NCBI GenBank assembly: GCA_945888475.1
Contig: CAMDAB010000010.1
Coordinates: 1 to 52,532, forward strand
From: Saprospira grandis DSM 2844
GTDB taxonomy: Bacteria > Bacteroidota > Bacteroidia > Chitinophagales > Saprospiraceae
DNA: 52,532 nt
Direction: 5' to 3'
A model generated the notes under the pieces. The model was not told the DNA's origin, ran no database searches, and worked only from the letters and a program-made list of their open reading frames with translations. This document shows, one piece after another, positions 29,966 to 38,365 of the stretch. The position numbers and the translations under genes were made by a program. The stretch's first letter is position 1. Every line of letters starts with the position of its first letter.

Positions 29966-30967
29966 TCAAAATTCCTCAAAATTCTCCAATCCAATCTTCC
30001 TTTTCCCGCTTTCAACTTCTTTGATCATCTGTACAATTTTGGAATTGACCGGCGTAGCAATGCCAGATTCCAGCGCATTTTCGACAATAAAGCCATTGAG
30101 GAAATCAATTTCGGTTTTATTACCCCGCTCGAGCGACTGCAACATCGAGGATTTTAACCTGCGGTATTTGAAACCAATGATGCGAATGAGCAGATGCCGG
30201 TAAAAATTGCCAAAAAAACCGGGCTTTTTCAAAAATCGGTAGTAGTCAATTTTATTTGCATAGGGTGGCACCTTCATGTTCATGGCATCGGCAACAGACA
30301 TGGCTTCGCGCATAATTTCGATAAACAAGTTGCGTATCTTTTTCCGGCTGAGCATCTGCCCCAGCTGCAGGCCACAAACTGCGCCCAGACTGGTAATACA
30401 GCTGTTGATGATGAGTTTTGAATAAAGACTTGCTATGATATCCTCCGAAATTTCGACAGGAACAATCAACGAGAGCATTTTTTGAATTTCGGTCAAATGC
30501 TCTTTTGAACTTCCACGGAGGGTTCCAATGACAAATTCTCCGCCGGAGGTCATTTCCAGTTCCCCGGGCGCATGCATACTTGCTCCCCAGCCTACTACGC
30601 AGCCTACCATTCGGTCCTTGCCGATTATCTCGGCCAGTGCTGCTTCGCAAATGCCGTTTTGCAGGGAAACCACTTTTGAATTTTCATGCAAAAATGGAAG
30701 AAGTTCCTTGGCTGCGGGCAACATATCGGTGGCTTTTGTGGCATGCAGCACCAAATCATATTTGTCTGTCAACTCAGCGATTGTGGCTACTGCATTCATT
30801 TTCAGGTTGATATTTCCACAAATGCCACTCACTTTCAAGCCCTGTTCCCTTATTTTTATAGCCAGCTCGGGATATTTGCAGACTACTGTTATGTCGTAAT
30901 TGTTTTTTGCCAGAATTGCTGCGCAAACGCCGCCGATGGCTCCGGTTCCGATGATTAGGGTTTTCAT
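29966..30967 (-). CDS. ketopantoate reductase family protein (ApbA/PanE)
   Basis: A 333-aa NADPH-dependent reductase. The Rossmann motif is KTLIIGTGAIGGVCAAILAKN at the N-terminus, VVSLQNGI lies in the expected central position, and the C-terminal helical domain carries KLIINSCITSLGAVCGLQLG with the catalytic-type Lys. The standard reaction is 2-dehydropantoate to pantoate for coenzyme A. Many homologues act on other substrates, and other pantothenate genes are not adjacent, so panE itself is only likely. The downstream end abuts the hypothetical secreted gene. Confidence 0.85.
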   Translation of the reverse strand: MKTLIIGTGAIGGVCAAILAKNNYDITVVCKYPELAIKIREQGLKVSGICGNINLKMNAVATIAELTDKYDLVLHATKATDMLPAAKELLPFLHENSKVVSLQNGICEAALAEIIGKDRMVGCVVGWGASMHAPGELEMTSGGEFVIGTLRGSSKEHLTEIQKMLSLIVPVEISEDIIASLYSKLIINSCITSLGAVCGLQLGQMLSRKKIRNLFIEIMREAMSVADAMNMKVPPYANKIDYYRFLKKPGFFGNFYRHLLIRIIGFKYRRLKSSMLQSLERGNKTEIDFLNGFIVENALESGIATPVNSKIVQMIKEVESGKRKIGLENFEEF

Positions 30968-31127
30968 ATTTACAGATTGTCAGATTATCAGAGGTCAGAT
31001 GTTAGATTTGTATCAAGTAGCAGGTAGCAAGTATCAAGACTTTTTTAATTAGACGCTAGACTAACAGACACTAGACTTGTAGACTTTTTTGATTAGACTT
31101 TAGACTTAGAGACTTTTTAAATTAGAA

Positions 31128-31145
31128 TCCCGATAGCTATCGGGA
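31128..31145. repeat. dispersed palindrome, copy 2
   Basis: TCCCGATAGCTATCGGGA, a perfect 18-bp palindrome. It is embedded in a 513-bp intergenic stretch (30968-31480) made mostly of repeated words such as TAGACTTTAGACTTAGAGAC, with no coding frame that I can support. Confidence 0.85.
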
Positions 31146-31274
31146 AGAAGTCTGAATTTAGAATTTTTTAACTAGACGCTAGACCAATTATGAAAGTAAA
31201 AGTAAGAAATTAGTAATTTGTCAATCACTAAATAAGGTTGACCGTTTTGTTAATACTTTGTGGTGCTTTGTGTA

Positions 31275-31292
31275 ACCCGATAGCTATCGGGT
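31275..31292. repeat. dispersed palindrome, copy 3
   Basis: ACCCGATAGCTATCGGGT, perfect 18-bp palindrome, 147 bp from the previous copy. The flanks differ, so the palindrome core itself is the conserved unit. Confidence 0.85.
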
Positions 31293-31353
31293 CTCTACGC
31301 GCTCTATGGTTGAAATTTTTAGACTTTAGACTGAGAGACGCTGCCTAAGCACT

Positions 31354-31381
31354 AGTACCTAGTTCCTCGTACCTAGGTACT
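31354..31381. repeat. AGTACCTAG inverted repeat
   Basis: AGTACCTAG (31354-31362) pairs with CTAGGTACT (31373-31381). The right half also contains the 12-bp palindrome GTACCTAGGTAC (31369-31380). It lies just upstream of the possible -7 box of the lipoprotein gene. Confidence 0.6.
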
Positions 31382-31390
31382 CTTAACTAG

Positions 31391-31398
31391 TAACTTTG
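31391..31398 (+). promoter_or_regulatory. possible -7 element of the lipoprotein-lutB unit
   Basis: TAACTTTG, 83 nt before the ATG at 31481. No convincing -33. Confidence 0.35.
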
Positions 31399-31480
31399 CA
31401 CTTTTAGACTTTATTATTAACTTTACATCCTGATTTTTGTTTCCATGAATGAAATTTCGACATTAAGATAAATCATAATA

Positions 31481-32221
31481 ATGAAAAACTGTGTAAAAAT
31501 ATTGGCCATCCTATCGCTTTTCCTTAGCCTTTACGGATGTTTTGCCATACAGAAGGGCGATCAATACAAATATCTGGCTCCGGGAATCTGGCGCGGACTC
31601 TTTCTTTTTGGCGAGGACAGCCTGGCCGATAAAGTGCCTGTCAACTTTGAAGTAAAAACCAAGGGCGACAAGGTTAGTATAGAATTTATTAATGGCAATA
31701 GCCGATTAAAAGCTGACAGTCTGCGCTTTTGGGGCGATACCCTTTACGCCTGGTTCGATAACAATAAAAAATATCTGAGGGTAATTTATGAACCCGGATT
31801 GGTAGAGGGTTATTATTACGACAGCGAAAAAAAGAACTATCCGATTGAGTTTTATGCACAATATGCTCAAAAGCATCGCTTTATCGACCTAAGAAAAAAA
31901 CCGAAGTTTGATATAAACGGCACTTGGGCAATGGATATTCTGGACGAGACAGAAAATATTATCCCGACCAAACTTGATATAAAAGTTGATAAAAACAGGG
32001 TTATTGCCATGATGAAAATGGAAAAAGACTCCCTGCCTACCGAGCTGGAGGGTACCATACAAAACGATAAACTTTTCCTTTCGGCCTTTACAGGCGACCG
32101 CATCATTCTGGTAAAAGCCATTTTGAAAGACAAGGAAACTTTGGGACAGGGCAGCATTCGTATCAATACCAAAGAATTGGCCTGTGCAGCAAAAAAGATA
32201 ACCGCTGAACAAAGCAAATAG
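31481..32221 (+). CDS. hypothetical lipoprotein
   Basis: A 246-aa protein with a lipoprotein signal peptide: hydrophobic core, then LSLYGC with Cys20 as the lipidation site. The remainder is beta-rich (YLAPGIWRGLFLFGEDS ... FEVKTKGDKVSIEFING), resembling a lipocalin-like or barrel fold with two related halves (31-130 and about 140-235, the second starting FDINGTWAMDI). No recognised family. It stops 5 nt before lutB, so the two genes are probably co-transcribed; a functional link between a lipoprotein and a lactate-oxidation protein is not obvious. Confidence 0.68.
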   Translation: MKNCVKILAILSLFLSLYGCFAIQKGDQYKYLAPGIWRGLFLFGEDSLADKVPVNFEVKTKGDKVSIEFINGNSRLKADSLRFWGDTLYAWFDNNKKYLRVIYEPGLVEGYYYDSEKKNYPIEFYAQYAQKHRFIDLRKKPKFDINGTWAMDILDETENIIPTKLDIKVDKNRVIAMMKMEKDSLPTELEGTIQNDKLFLSAFTGDRIILVKAILKDKETLGQGSIRINTKELACAAKKITAEQSK

Positions 32222-32226
32222 TCTGA

Positions 32227-33597
32227 ATGAAAACACCAAAATCATTTTTGCAAAAATCTGAAGCTAAAGCCTTTTCTGCCGATCACCGCAGAACGATCAG
32301 CTTTAACATGGGCAAATACGATGCAAAGGTAAAGGAAGGCAAGTCACAGTTTTTTGACCTTGAAAAAGCGCGCAAACTAGCCAAGAATATCAAGTGGCAG
32401 GTGATGGAAAATCTACCGGAATTGTTGCTTCAATTCGAGAAAAATTTTACTTCGCGTGGCGGACAAATCATCTGGGCGGAAAGTGCCGAAGATGCGCTGG
32501 AAGCAATTGCCGGAATCGTCGAAAAGCATGCCGCTAAGACCGTTGTGAAATCGAAATCGATGATAACGGAGGAGATTGAGCTCAATCCCTTTCTAGAAAA
32601 TATGGGTTTGGAACTGCTCGAAACCGACCTGGGTGAATATATTGTACAATTGCGCGAAGAGCCACCCTATCATATTGTTACGCCGGCCATGCACCTGAAT
32701 CGCACTGAGATTGCCGAGCTTTTTCATAGAAAATTCAATACCGCTCCCGATGCTACGCCCGAGGAAATTACCGCCTTTGTACGGCGTTTGCTGCGTCAAA
32801 AATTTGAATCGGCCGATATTGGCATCAGTGGCGCAAATTTTCTCATTGCCGAAACAGGCTCAGTGGCCCTGACCGAAAATGAGGGTAATGCCCGATTGGC
32901 AACCACTTTTCCAAAGGTACATATTGCCATAGCAGGCATTGAAAAAGTGCTGCCAAAGATTTCCGATCTGGAAGTTTTTTGGCCTTTACTGGCCGCTTTC
33001 GGCACCGGGCAACAGCTCACGGTTTACAACAGTCTCTTGAGCGGCCCCCGTCAACCCGATGAAAACGACGGTCCGGAAGCCATGTATGTCATTCTGCTCG
33101 ACAATGGCCGCAGCGAAATTTTGGCAAATCCCGAAAAAAGACAATCGCTCTATTGCATCCGTTGCGGCTCCTGTCTGAATGCCTGTCCGGTTTACCGAAC
33201 CATTGGCGGACACAGCTACGAAGCACCATACAGCGGACCGATTGGCGCAGTGATCATGCCCATGTTGGAAGGCTATGAAAAATATGGACATTTGAGTGGA
33301 GCATCCTCGCTTTGCGGCGCATGCACCGAAAACTGTCCGATGAATATCGATTTGCATAAAATGCTGGTGTACAATCGCAGAGATGCGGTAAAAAGCGGAG
33401 CGAGCAGTGCTGAAAAGATGCTTTGGAAGCTTTGGAAAAAAGCCATGTTGAATCGAAGGTCAATGAATAGTCCACTTTTTTTGAAGAAACTCATGGTCAA
33501 TTTATTTTTTAAAAAAGCATGGGGACCAAGAAGAGATTTTCCCGATTTTGCAGCCGAAAGTTTTAATCAACGTTGGAAAAAAGGAAAATTGAGTTGA
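32227..33597 (+). CDS. LutB-type iron-sulfur protein (L-lactate oxidation family)
   Basis: A 456-aa protein: LUD domain (about 70-300, including SKSMITEEIELNPFLE and ADIGISGANFLIAETGSVALTENEGN), then a ferredoxin-like region with two [4Fe-4S] motifs. The first is Cys310-x2-Cys-x2-Cys-x3-Cys320-Pro and the second Cys363-x2-Cys-x3-Cys370-Pro. The C-terminal part is basic. In LutABC this subunit shuttles electrons during lactate oxidation to pyruvate. lutA and lutC are not in the window, so the partner subunits must be elsewhere or the protein works differently. Confidence 0.9.
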   Translation: MKTPKSFLQKSEAKAFSADHRRTISFNMGKYDAKVKEGKSQFFDLEKARKLAKNIKWQVMENLPELLLQFEKNFTSRGGQIIWAESAEDALEAIAGIVEKHAAKTVVKSKSMITEEIELNPFLENMGLELLETDLGEYIVQLREEPPYHIVTPAMHLNRTEIAELFHRKFNTAPDATPEEITAFVRRLLRQKFESADIGISGANFLIAETGSVALTENEGNARLATTFPKVHIAIAGIEKVLPKISDLEVFWPLLAAFGTGQQLTVYNSLLSGPRQPDENDGPEAMYVILLDNGRSEILANPEKRQSLYCIRCGSCLNACPVYRTIGGHSYEAPYSGPIGAVIMPMLEGYEKYGHLSGASSLCGACTENCPMNIDLHKMLVYNRRDAVKSGASSAEKMLWKLWKKAMLNRRSMNSPLFLKKLMVNLFFKKAWGPRRDFPDFAAESFNQRWKKGKLS

Positions 33598-33688
33598 TTT
33601 ATTTCTGATTCCGCTATTTAATTTGTAAACTTGCAAAGCTTTTAAACAGAAAACAGTTTTTTACAATTCTCAAAACAACATTAATATT

Positions 33689-34069
33689 ATGAAAATTCTA
33701 ACAATGCTCGCGCTGATGCTGTTTTTTGCAGCAGGAACCGCAATGGCTACTCAGTCTGTTTCAGAAAATGTACAATTTGTAGCCGGACCATCTGATGCTG
33801 AGGTAAAGAAGCTGGTTATGTATATGATTAAAACCTATAACCTGAATCCTGACCAACAGTTGAAGGTAAAAGAAGCTGCTATGAAAATGGCTTCGGATGC
33901 CGCTGCAAAAAAACCGCTTAACGCCAAAAAAAGAGCTGCGCTTCGCGATGCATTATCTGCTGCTATGTCAAAAACACTCAGTGCCGCTCAGTACAGTCAA
34001 TATAAATCAGCATTGAATGGCGAAATCAACAAATTATTGGACGATATCATTGATGCTGCCGTAAAGTAA
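33689..34069 (+). CDS. small secreted helical protein
   Basis: A 126-aa protein with a signal peptide (about 1-20, AAGTAMA) and a mature part that is almost wholly helical and rich in Ala and Lys (LNPDQQLKVKEAAMKMASDAAAKKPLNAKKRAALRDALSAAM). The L-(N/S)-P/A-x-Q-x-x-K pattern occurs twice (LNPDQQLKVK and LSAAQYSQYK), reminiscent of Spy/CpxP-like LTxxQ motifs, though too weak to assign. Probably periplasmic. It is followed by a terminator. Confidence 0.68.
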   Translation: MKILTMLALMLFFAAGTAMATQSVSENVQFVAGPSDAEVKKLVMYMIKTYNLNPDQQLKVKEAAMKMASDAAAKKPLNAKKRAALRDALSAAMSKTLSAAQYSQYKSALNGEINKLLDDIIDAAVK

Positions 34070-34088
34070 GCGCAGGTTCATAAATTTT

Positions 34089-34130
34089 TAAAAACAGTTC
34101 AGCAGCATTGTTGAGCTGTTTTTTTGTTTT
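34089..34130 (+). terminator. intrinsic terminator
   Basis: AACAG-T-TCA and TGA-G-CTGTT flank a loop of about 12 nt, followed by TTTTTTTGTTTT. It ends the 126-aa secreted protein gene. Confidence 0.75.
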
Positions 34131-34154
34131 AATCGTTCCAATTGCGAAATTTCA

Positions 34155-34186
34155 TTGGCATCTCTCATCAAAATGTCCTATATTTG
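34155..34186 (+). promoter_or_regulatory. promoter of the ECF sigma gene
   Basis: TTG (34155-34157), 21-nt spacer, TATATTTG (34179-34186), 37 nt before the ATG at 34223. A housekeeping-type promoter; no obvious autoregulated ECF promoter is visible. Confidence 0.65.
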
Positions 34187-34222
34187 CGTTTAAGGTAATA
34201 AAATAACCCCAAATATATTGCT

Positions 34223-34888
34223 ATGGTTGAGGACAATAACGAAGAAATCGAATTTGAGAACGAATTTTTTGAAGAGTCTGAAGACTCCGAAAAAAAGCAT
34301 CGCGAAGCAACACCCGAAGAATTAGAAGTTTTTCACAGAGAATTGATGCCACAAATCAATGCCCTGTACAATTTTGCCTTCCATCTTACTTATAATGAAG
34401 ATGATGCAAATGATCTGGTGCAGGAAACCTATATGAAAGCATATCGCTTTATCGATAAATACATTGCCGGTACCAATGCAAAAGCCTGGCTTTTCAAAAT
34501 TTTGAAAAATGCCTTCATTAATGAGTATCGAAAAAAGAGCAAACGTCCTCAAAATGTTGATTATGAGGAAATAGCCATCTATCACGATACGGAAGAAGAT
34601 GGTTACACCAGGTATACCGATTTGCGCGAAGAAATTTTCGAGGGCATGATGGGCGATGAGGTTACTATTGCCATAAATTCCCTGCCAATCGATTTCAGAA
34701 CGGTTATTCTACTCTGCGATGTGGAAGACTTTACTTATGAGGAAATTTCAAAAATTATAGATATTCCAATTGGTACGGTCCGTTCCCGTCTGCATCGTGC
34801 GCGTAACATGCTCAAGGAAAAATTGACAGAATATGCAAGATCAATGGGTTATAAGGATATGAGGGGATCGAAACATAAAGAAGACTAA
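34223..34888 (+). CDS. RNA polymerase ECF sigma factor
   Basis: A 221-aa sigma-70 family protein of the ECF group. After a very acidic N-terminal extension (1-38) come region 2 (about 50-118, with YNEDDANDLVQETYMKAYRFIDKY and NAKAWLFKILKNAFINEYRKKSKR) and region 4 (about 150-212, LPIDFRTVILLCDVEDFTYEEISKIIDIPIGTVRSRLHRARNMLKEKL). No anti-sigma gene is adjacent, which is unusual for ECF factors but fits a widely conserved Bacteroidota subgroup with this acidic start. Target genes cannot be inferred. Confidence 0.92.
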   Translation: MVEDNNEEIEFENEFFEESEDSEKKHREATPEELEVFHRELMPQINALYNFAFHLTYNEDDANDLVQETYMKAYRFIDKYIAGTNAKAWLFKILKNAFINEYRKKSKRPQNVDYEEIAIYHDTEEDGYTRYTDLREEIFEGMMGDEVTIAINSLPIDFRTVILLCDVEDFTYEEISKIIDIPIGTVRSRLHRARNMLKEKLTEYARSMGYKDMRGSKHKED

Positions 34889-34892
34889 AAAT

Positions 34893-34922
34893 AATTTGAT
34901 AATTTGATAATTTGATAATTTG
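34893..34922. repeat. tandem AATTTGAT low-complexity repeat
   Basis: Three to four tandem AATTTGAT units directly after the ECF sigma gene, then CTCGTTC-type and TCTTTCATC/CTTTCCTCTTCAA words up to 35225. The 343-bp gap 34889-35231 holds no gene that I can support. Confidence 0.7.
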
Positions 34923-35231
34923 TCTCGTTCTTTCTACTTCGTTTTATTCCTATTTACGCTCATACCTGCTATTCCACGCAAAGGCGAAAAGCCGCACCCG
35001 ATCTATATTCAGCAAAGAAGAAAAGATTAACTTTGTGTGCTCTGTTAAAAATTCTCCCACGGTGATAGGGAGAAATTTACGCGCTTGTGATTCGGGAGTT
35101 GGTCTATGAGTGTTCTGTGCAAATCTTTCATCTCATCATACTGACGAGACATTCTTTCATCTTTCCTCTTTAATTCTTTCCTCTTCAAATCTTTCCTCTT
35201 CAATTCTTTCAGTCTTCAATCCTAATCTCTA

Positions 35232-35633
35232 ATGAAAGTAGAACATATAGGCATCGCCGTAAAAAATTTAGCGGACAGTAACGAATTGTTTTCGAAACTG
35301 TTTGGACGTGATAATTACAAGGTAGAAAGCGTTGAATCAGAAGGCGTTTCGACCTCCTTTTTCATGTGCGGCGAAACCAAGGTAGAACTGCTCGAAGCTA
35401 CGAATCCCGACAGCGCCATTGCAAAATTCATTGAAAAAAGAGGCGAGGGCATTCATCATATTGCATTTGAAGTGGAGGACATTCATGCTGAAATGCAAAG
35501 ACTTAAAAATGAAGGCTTTCAGATTCTGAATGAGAACCCCAAAAAAGGCGCTGACAACAAACTCATTTGTTTTTTACATCCCAAAGGGACAAATGGCGTA
35601 TTGATAGAACTTTGCCAGACTATCAGACCTTAG
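35232..35633 (+). CDS. mce: methylmalonyl-CoA epimerase
   Basis: A 133-aa VOC-superfamily enzyme that interconverts (2R)- and (2S)-methylmalonyl-CoA in propionate/succinate metabolism. Metal-ligand candidates are His5 (VEHIGIAV), His75/His76 (GEGIHHIAFEV) and Glu126 (GVLIELCQ), in the expected beta-alpha-beta-beta-beta pairs. The HHIAFEVEDI and HPKGTNGVLIELCQ segments are diagnostic of the epimerase rather than other VOC enzymes. Length is normal. The mutase genes are not in the window. The TauE/SafE gene starts 12 nt downstream. Confidence 0.92.
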   Translation: MKVEHIGIAVKNLADSNELFSKLFGRDNYKVESVESEGVSTSFFMCGETKVELLEATNPDSAIAKFIEKRGEGIHHIAFEVEDIHAEMQRLKNEGFQILNENPKKGADNKLICFLHPKGTNGVLIELCQTIRP

Positions 35634-35645
35634 TATCATTAGCAA

Positions 35646-36410
35646 ATGCCATTTTATTATTATCTGATTGCTGCTGCAGCAAGCCTTGTGGCCGGAATCA
35701 TCAATGCCATTGCAGGCAACGGTTCTTCCATCACTTTGGCGGTATTGATGCAACTAATTGGCTTGCCTGCCCGAGAAGCAAATGCTACCATCCGAATTGG
35801 TGTTCTTTCAGGAACTCTTGGTGCTTTGCCAGCATTTTACCGCAAAGGGCATATTCGTCCCAAACGCGATGCCTTATTGATAGTCTGTATGACAGCAGGC
35901 GCAATCATTGGCATTTTTACTGCATTAAATATTGACAATGCATTATTTAAAGAGATTTTTAAATATCTTTTCATTGTGATGCTGCTCTTGGCATTAGTCG
36001 ACACAAAAAGCTGGCTCAAAAAAACGGATGAACAGAAAAGATTACCAGTATATTTAATTGTACCCTTATTCCTTTTGCTCGGATTCTACGGCGGCTTTGT
36101 ACAAATGGGCATCGGCGTTTTCTTCCTTTTTGTTACGGTGTTGGGGGCAAGGTACAATGTCATCGATGCAGCTGGGCTTAAAGCACTTTGCATTTTTCTC
36201 TATACGCCGGCTGCGATTCTCATCTTTGCACTCAACGGACTTATCCACTGGGATTTTGCATTGGTAATGGCCGCAGGGGAAATGTTTGGAGGAATGATTG
36301 GTGCAAAAATCGCTACAGAAAAACCAAATGCAGCAGTTTTTGCGCACCGACTGCTGATAGTTGTACTCATAGCTGCAATTCTGAATGCATTTTTAAATCC
36401 CGCAGCTTAA
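35646..36410 (+). CDS. TauE/SafE family sulfite exporter-like transporter
   Basis: A 254-aa integral membrane protein with seven or eight hydrophobic helices. The family pattern is clear: AGIINAIAGNGSSITLAVLMQLIGLPAREANAT in the first repeat and GFYGGFVQMGIGVFFLFVTVLGARYNVIDAAGLKAL in the second, which form the inverted duplicate of TauE/SafE. These carriers move sulfite, sulfonates or other anions; the substrate is not predictable. It is very close to mce and probably in one transcript, though no functional link is apparent. Confidence 0.87.
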   Translation: MPFYYYLIAAAASLVAGIINAIAGNGSSITLAVLMQLIGLPAREANATIRIGVLSGTLGALPAFYRKGHIRPKRDALLIVCMTAGAIIGIFTALNIDNALFKEIFKYLFIVMLLLALVDTKSWLKKTDEQKRLPVYLIVPLFLLLGFYGGFVQMGIGVFFLFVTVLGARYNVIDAAGLKALCIFLYTPAAILIFALNGLIHWDFALVMAAGEMFGGMIGAKIATEKPNAAVFAHRLLIVVLIAAILNAFLNPAA

Positions 36411-36419
36411 AACAAAAAT

Positions 36420-36450
36420 TTGCAATTCTGATTGAATGAGTGTAAATTTG
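36420..36450 (+). promoter_or_regulatory. promoter of ruvB
   Basis: TTG (36420-36422), 20-nt spacer, TAAATTTG (36443-36450), 46 nt before the ATG at 36497. Good match in both boxes. Confidence 0.6.
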
Positions 36451-36496
36451 AACAAACTTGCGATTTGCCTATGGTTTGCAAATCTATTCATAAAAT

Positions 36497-37522
36497 ATGC
36501 TGAACGAAAACCTCAACGCGGGCAAAGAAAACCTATCGGAAGCCGAGAAGCAGCTTGAAAAGGCATTGCGCCCTCAATTGCTCAACGATTTTACCGGGCA
36601 GGGAAAAATTGTCGATAATCTTAAAATATTTATTCAGGCAGCAAAAGGCCGCGACGAAGCATTGGATCATGTACTTTTGCATGGCCCTCCCGGTTTGGGA
36701 AAAACTACCTTGTCGCTCATTATTGCCAATGAGCTGGGTTCTAATATCAAAATTACTTCTGGTCCGGTACTGGAAAAACCAGGCGATCTGGCCGGCCTGC
36801 TCACTAATCTTGGCAAGGGCGATGTGCTTTTTATAGATGAAATCCACCGCTTAAATACTGTGGTCGAAGAATATCTCTACTCGGCCATGGAGGATTATCG
36901 CATCGATATCATGATCGACTCGGGGCCTAATGCACGTACGATACAAATTGCGCTTAATCCATTTACACTTGTGGGCGCCACTACACGCAAAGGCATGCTC
37001 ACCGCACCTATGCGCGCACGCTTTGGTATCGATTGTCTGCTCGATTATTATGACCGTGCAACACTCATCAGAATCTTAAAACGCTCGGCCGAGATTTTGA
37101 ATGTACCCATCACAGATGAAGGTGCTATAGAAATTGCCCGCCGAAGCCGCGGTACGCCCCGTATTGCCAATGCCCTACTCAGAAGAATCCGTGACTTTGC
37201 CCAGATTAAGGGCAATGGCACCATCGATCTTAAAATATCAAAATATGGCCTCGATGCACTGAATGTGGACAGCGAAGGGCTCGATGAAATGGACAATAAA
37301 ATTCTGCGTTGCATCATCGATAATTTCAGCGGCGGCCCAGTGGGTTTGACTACCATTTCAACAGCAGTTGGCGAAGATCCAGGCACCATCGAGGATGTAC
37401 ACGAGCCTTACCTGATTCAACAGGGATATCTAAAGCGTACACCCCGCGGAAGAGAGGCTACGCCTAAGGCTTATGAGCATTTGGGTATCAGTCCAAAGGA
37501 GCAGAATGGGACATTGTTTTAG
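36497..37522 (+). CDS. ruvB: Holliday junction ATP-dependent DNA helicase RuvB
   Basis: A 341-aa AAA+ motor that drives branch migration of Holliday junctions with RuvA. Motifs: [23 protein letters not shown], Walker [13 protein letters not shown], Walker [29 protein letters not shown], sensor 1 [20 protein letters not shown], and the winged-helix C-terminus [27 protein letters not shown]. All are intact and the length is normal. ruvA and ruvC are not adjacent, as is usual in this phylum. The gene is followed by the repeat mosaic. Confidence 0.97.
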   Translation: MLNENLNAGKENLSEAEKQLEKALRPQLLNDFTGQGKIVDNLKIFIQAAKGRDEALDHVLLHGPPGLGKTTLSLIIANELGSNIKITSGPVLEKPGDLAGLLTNLGKGDVLFIDEIHRLNTVVEEYLYSAMEDYRIDIMIDSGPNARTIQIALNPFTLVGATTRKGMLTAPMRARFGIDCLLDYYDRATLIRILKRSAEILNVPITDEGAIEIARRSRGTPRIANALLRRIRDFAQIKGNGTIDLKISKYGLDALNVDSEGLDEMDNKILRCIIDNFSGGPVGLTTISTAVGEDPGTIEDVHEPYLIQQGYLKRTPRGREATPKAYEHLGISPKEQNGTLF

Positions 37523-37561
37523 AGAAGCAAAAACATAGTTTTTCAATCAGGAATGCGCACT

Positions 37562-37602
37562 AAATCCGTGTTTTTTTAATTTCAGTTTAAAAACACGGAT
37601 TT
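37562..37602. repeat. repeat family B, copy 1 (long hairpin)
   Basis: AAATCCGTGTTTTT (37562-37575) and its exact reverse complement (37589-37602), then TACGGTAGAAATACA. The unit recurs in diverged form at 38245-38300 and in part at 37735-37749. It may end ruvB transcription, but its repetition suggests a mobile or amplified element. Confidence 0.75.
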
Positions 37603-37670
37603 TACGGTAGAAATACAGATACACACATAAGACGAATTTTAAGTTTGATAATCTGTTTGTTTTTTACGCA

Positions 37671-37731
37671 GTAAAATACCATTATTTTGTGTAACAAAAT
37701 CTAGCCCCGATAGCTATCGGGGTCAGCATTG
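37671..37731. repeat. repeat family A, copy 1
   Basis: A 61-bp unit containing the palindrome CCCCGATAGCTATCGGGG (37705-37722). It matches 38179-38239 with two differences over all 61 positions. The flanks are unrelated except for the neighbouring B units. Confidence 0.9.
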
Positions 37732-37834
37732 TCGATTAAATCCGTGTTTGAAAATCTTCTACAAAACGATAGATTTTTCTTCTGCTCACAGTGAGATTTT
37801 CAAACCCAAAGTTTGTTCCTTTCTCTTTTCTTTT

Positions 37835-37861
37835 TTACTTTTTTCATCGCTAAAAAAGTAA
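37835..37861. repeat. TTACTTTTTT inverted repeat
   Basis: TTACTTTTTT (37835-37844), 7-nt loop, AAAAAAGTAA (37852-37861). Part of the same non-coding mosaic. I have the impression that this hairpin recurs between genes in other Bacteroidota, but cannot verify it here. Confidence 0.65.
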
Positions 37862-38100
37862 CAAAAAATCTAGTCCTCAGCAAGGCGTTTTCGGGTCGCA
37901 AGCCCAAGTTATTCAATAGTTTAATTGCAAGGAACCCGATCCTCGATAACTATCGGGACGGAAGCAGCATCTCTAACCTTTGCTTATTACTCCTCACTAT
38001 TTGTCCCAAACTACAAAAGTACCATTGCCAGCCGATGCTGCTTCCATACGCTGGTGCTTCAGACATTGGGAAGCGGTGCCTGCGGCGCGTTTTTCCAAAA

Positions 38101-38157
38101 GGCTTTAGCCTTTGAGAAAAAAATAGCAAAGGAGTGCGGTATTTTAATGCCGCTAAG
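38101..38157. repeat. interspersed repeat family C, copy 3
   Basis: GGCTTTAGCCTTTGAG ... GGAGTGCGGTATTTTAATGCCGCTAAG. It holds two inverted repeats, AAAGGC-TTTA-GCCTTT (with upstream bases) and GCGGTATTTTAATGCCGC. Diverged copies are at 9888-9931 and 9995-10031, about 28 kb away. Confidence 0.65.
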
Positions 38158-38178
38158 TATTGCAGCATTTTTTATAAG

Positions 38179-38239
38179 GTAAAATACCAGTATTTTGTGA
38201 AACAAAATCTAGCCCCGATAGCTATCGGGGTCAGCATTG
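38179..38239. repeat. repeat family A, copy 2
   Basis: The second copy of the 61-bp unit, with palindrome CCCCGATAGCTATCGGGG at 38213-38230, followed at once by family B copy 2. Confidence 0.9.
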
Positions 38240-38244
38240 CCCAC

Positions 38245-38300
38245 TAAATTTGTGTTTTAATTTCAGTTTTAACACACAGATTTTACGGTAGAAATACAAT
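38245..38300. repeat. repeat family B, copy 2
   Basis: TAAATTTGTGTTTTAATTTC ... GATTTTACGGTAGAAATACA aligns to 37561-37617. Its inverted arms have decayed compared with copy 1. Confidence 0.75.
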
Positions 38301-38324
38301 GTTGTCTTAACTAGTAATAACGCC

Positions 38325-38365
38325 AAAAAAATTAGGCTACCTTTTAAAGGCAGCCTAATTTTTTT
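38325..38365. terminator. intrinsic terminator of the YfhO gene
   Basis: AAAAAAATTAGGCT (38325-38338) and AGCCTAATTTTTTT (38352-38365) with inner palindrome CCTTTTAAAGG. Works in both directions by sequence. Confidence 0.9.

Noticed and set aside
35027-35034. TAACTTTG box in the gap before mce as a promoter
   Set aside because: It is about 200 nt from the gene with no -33 element and lies within repetitive sequence, so support is too weak.
34912-35109. 65-aa frame downstream of the ECF sigma gene (possible anti-sigma)
   Set aside because: It begins in AATTTGAT repeats and has no membrane helix or anti-sigma motif.
37813-38182. Overlapping short frames of about 85-100 aa between ruvB and the YfhO gene
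   Set aside because: The region is built from repeat units and hairpins; the frames cross repeat borders and have no protein-like features.
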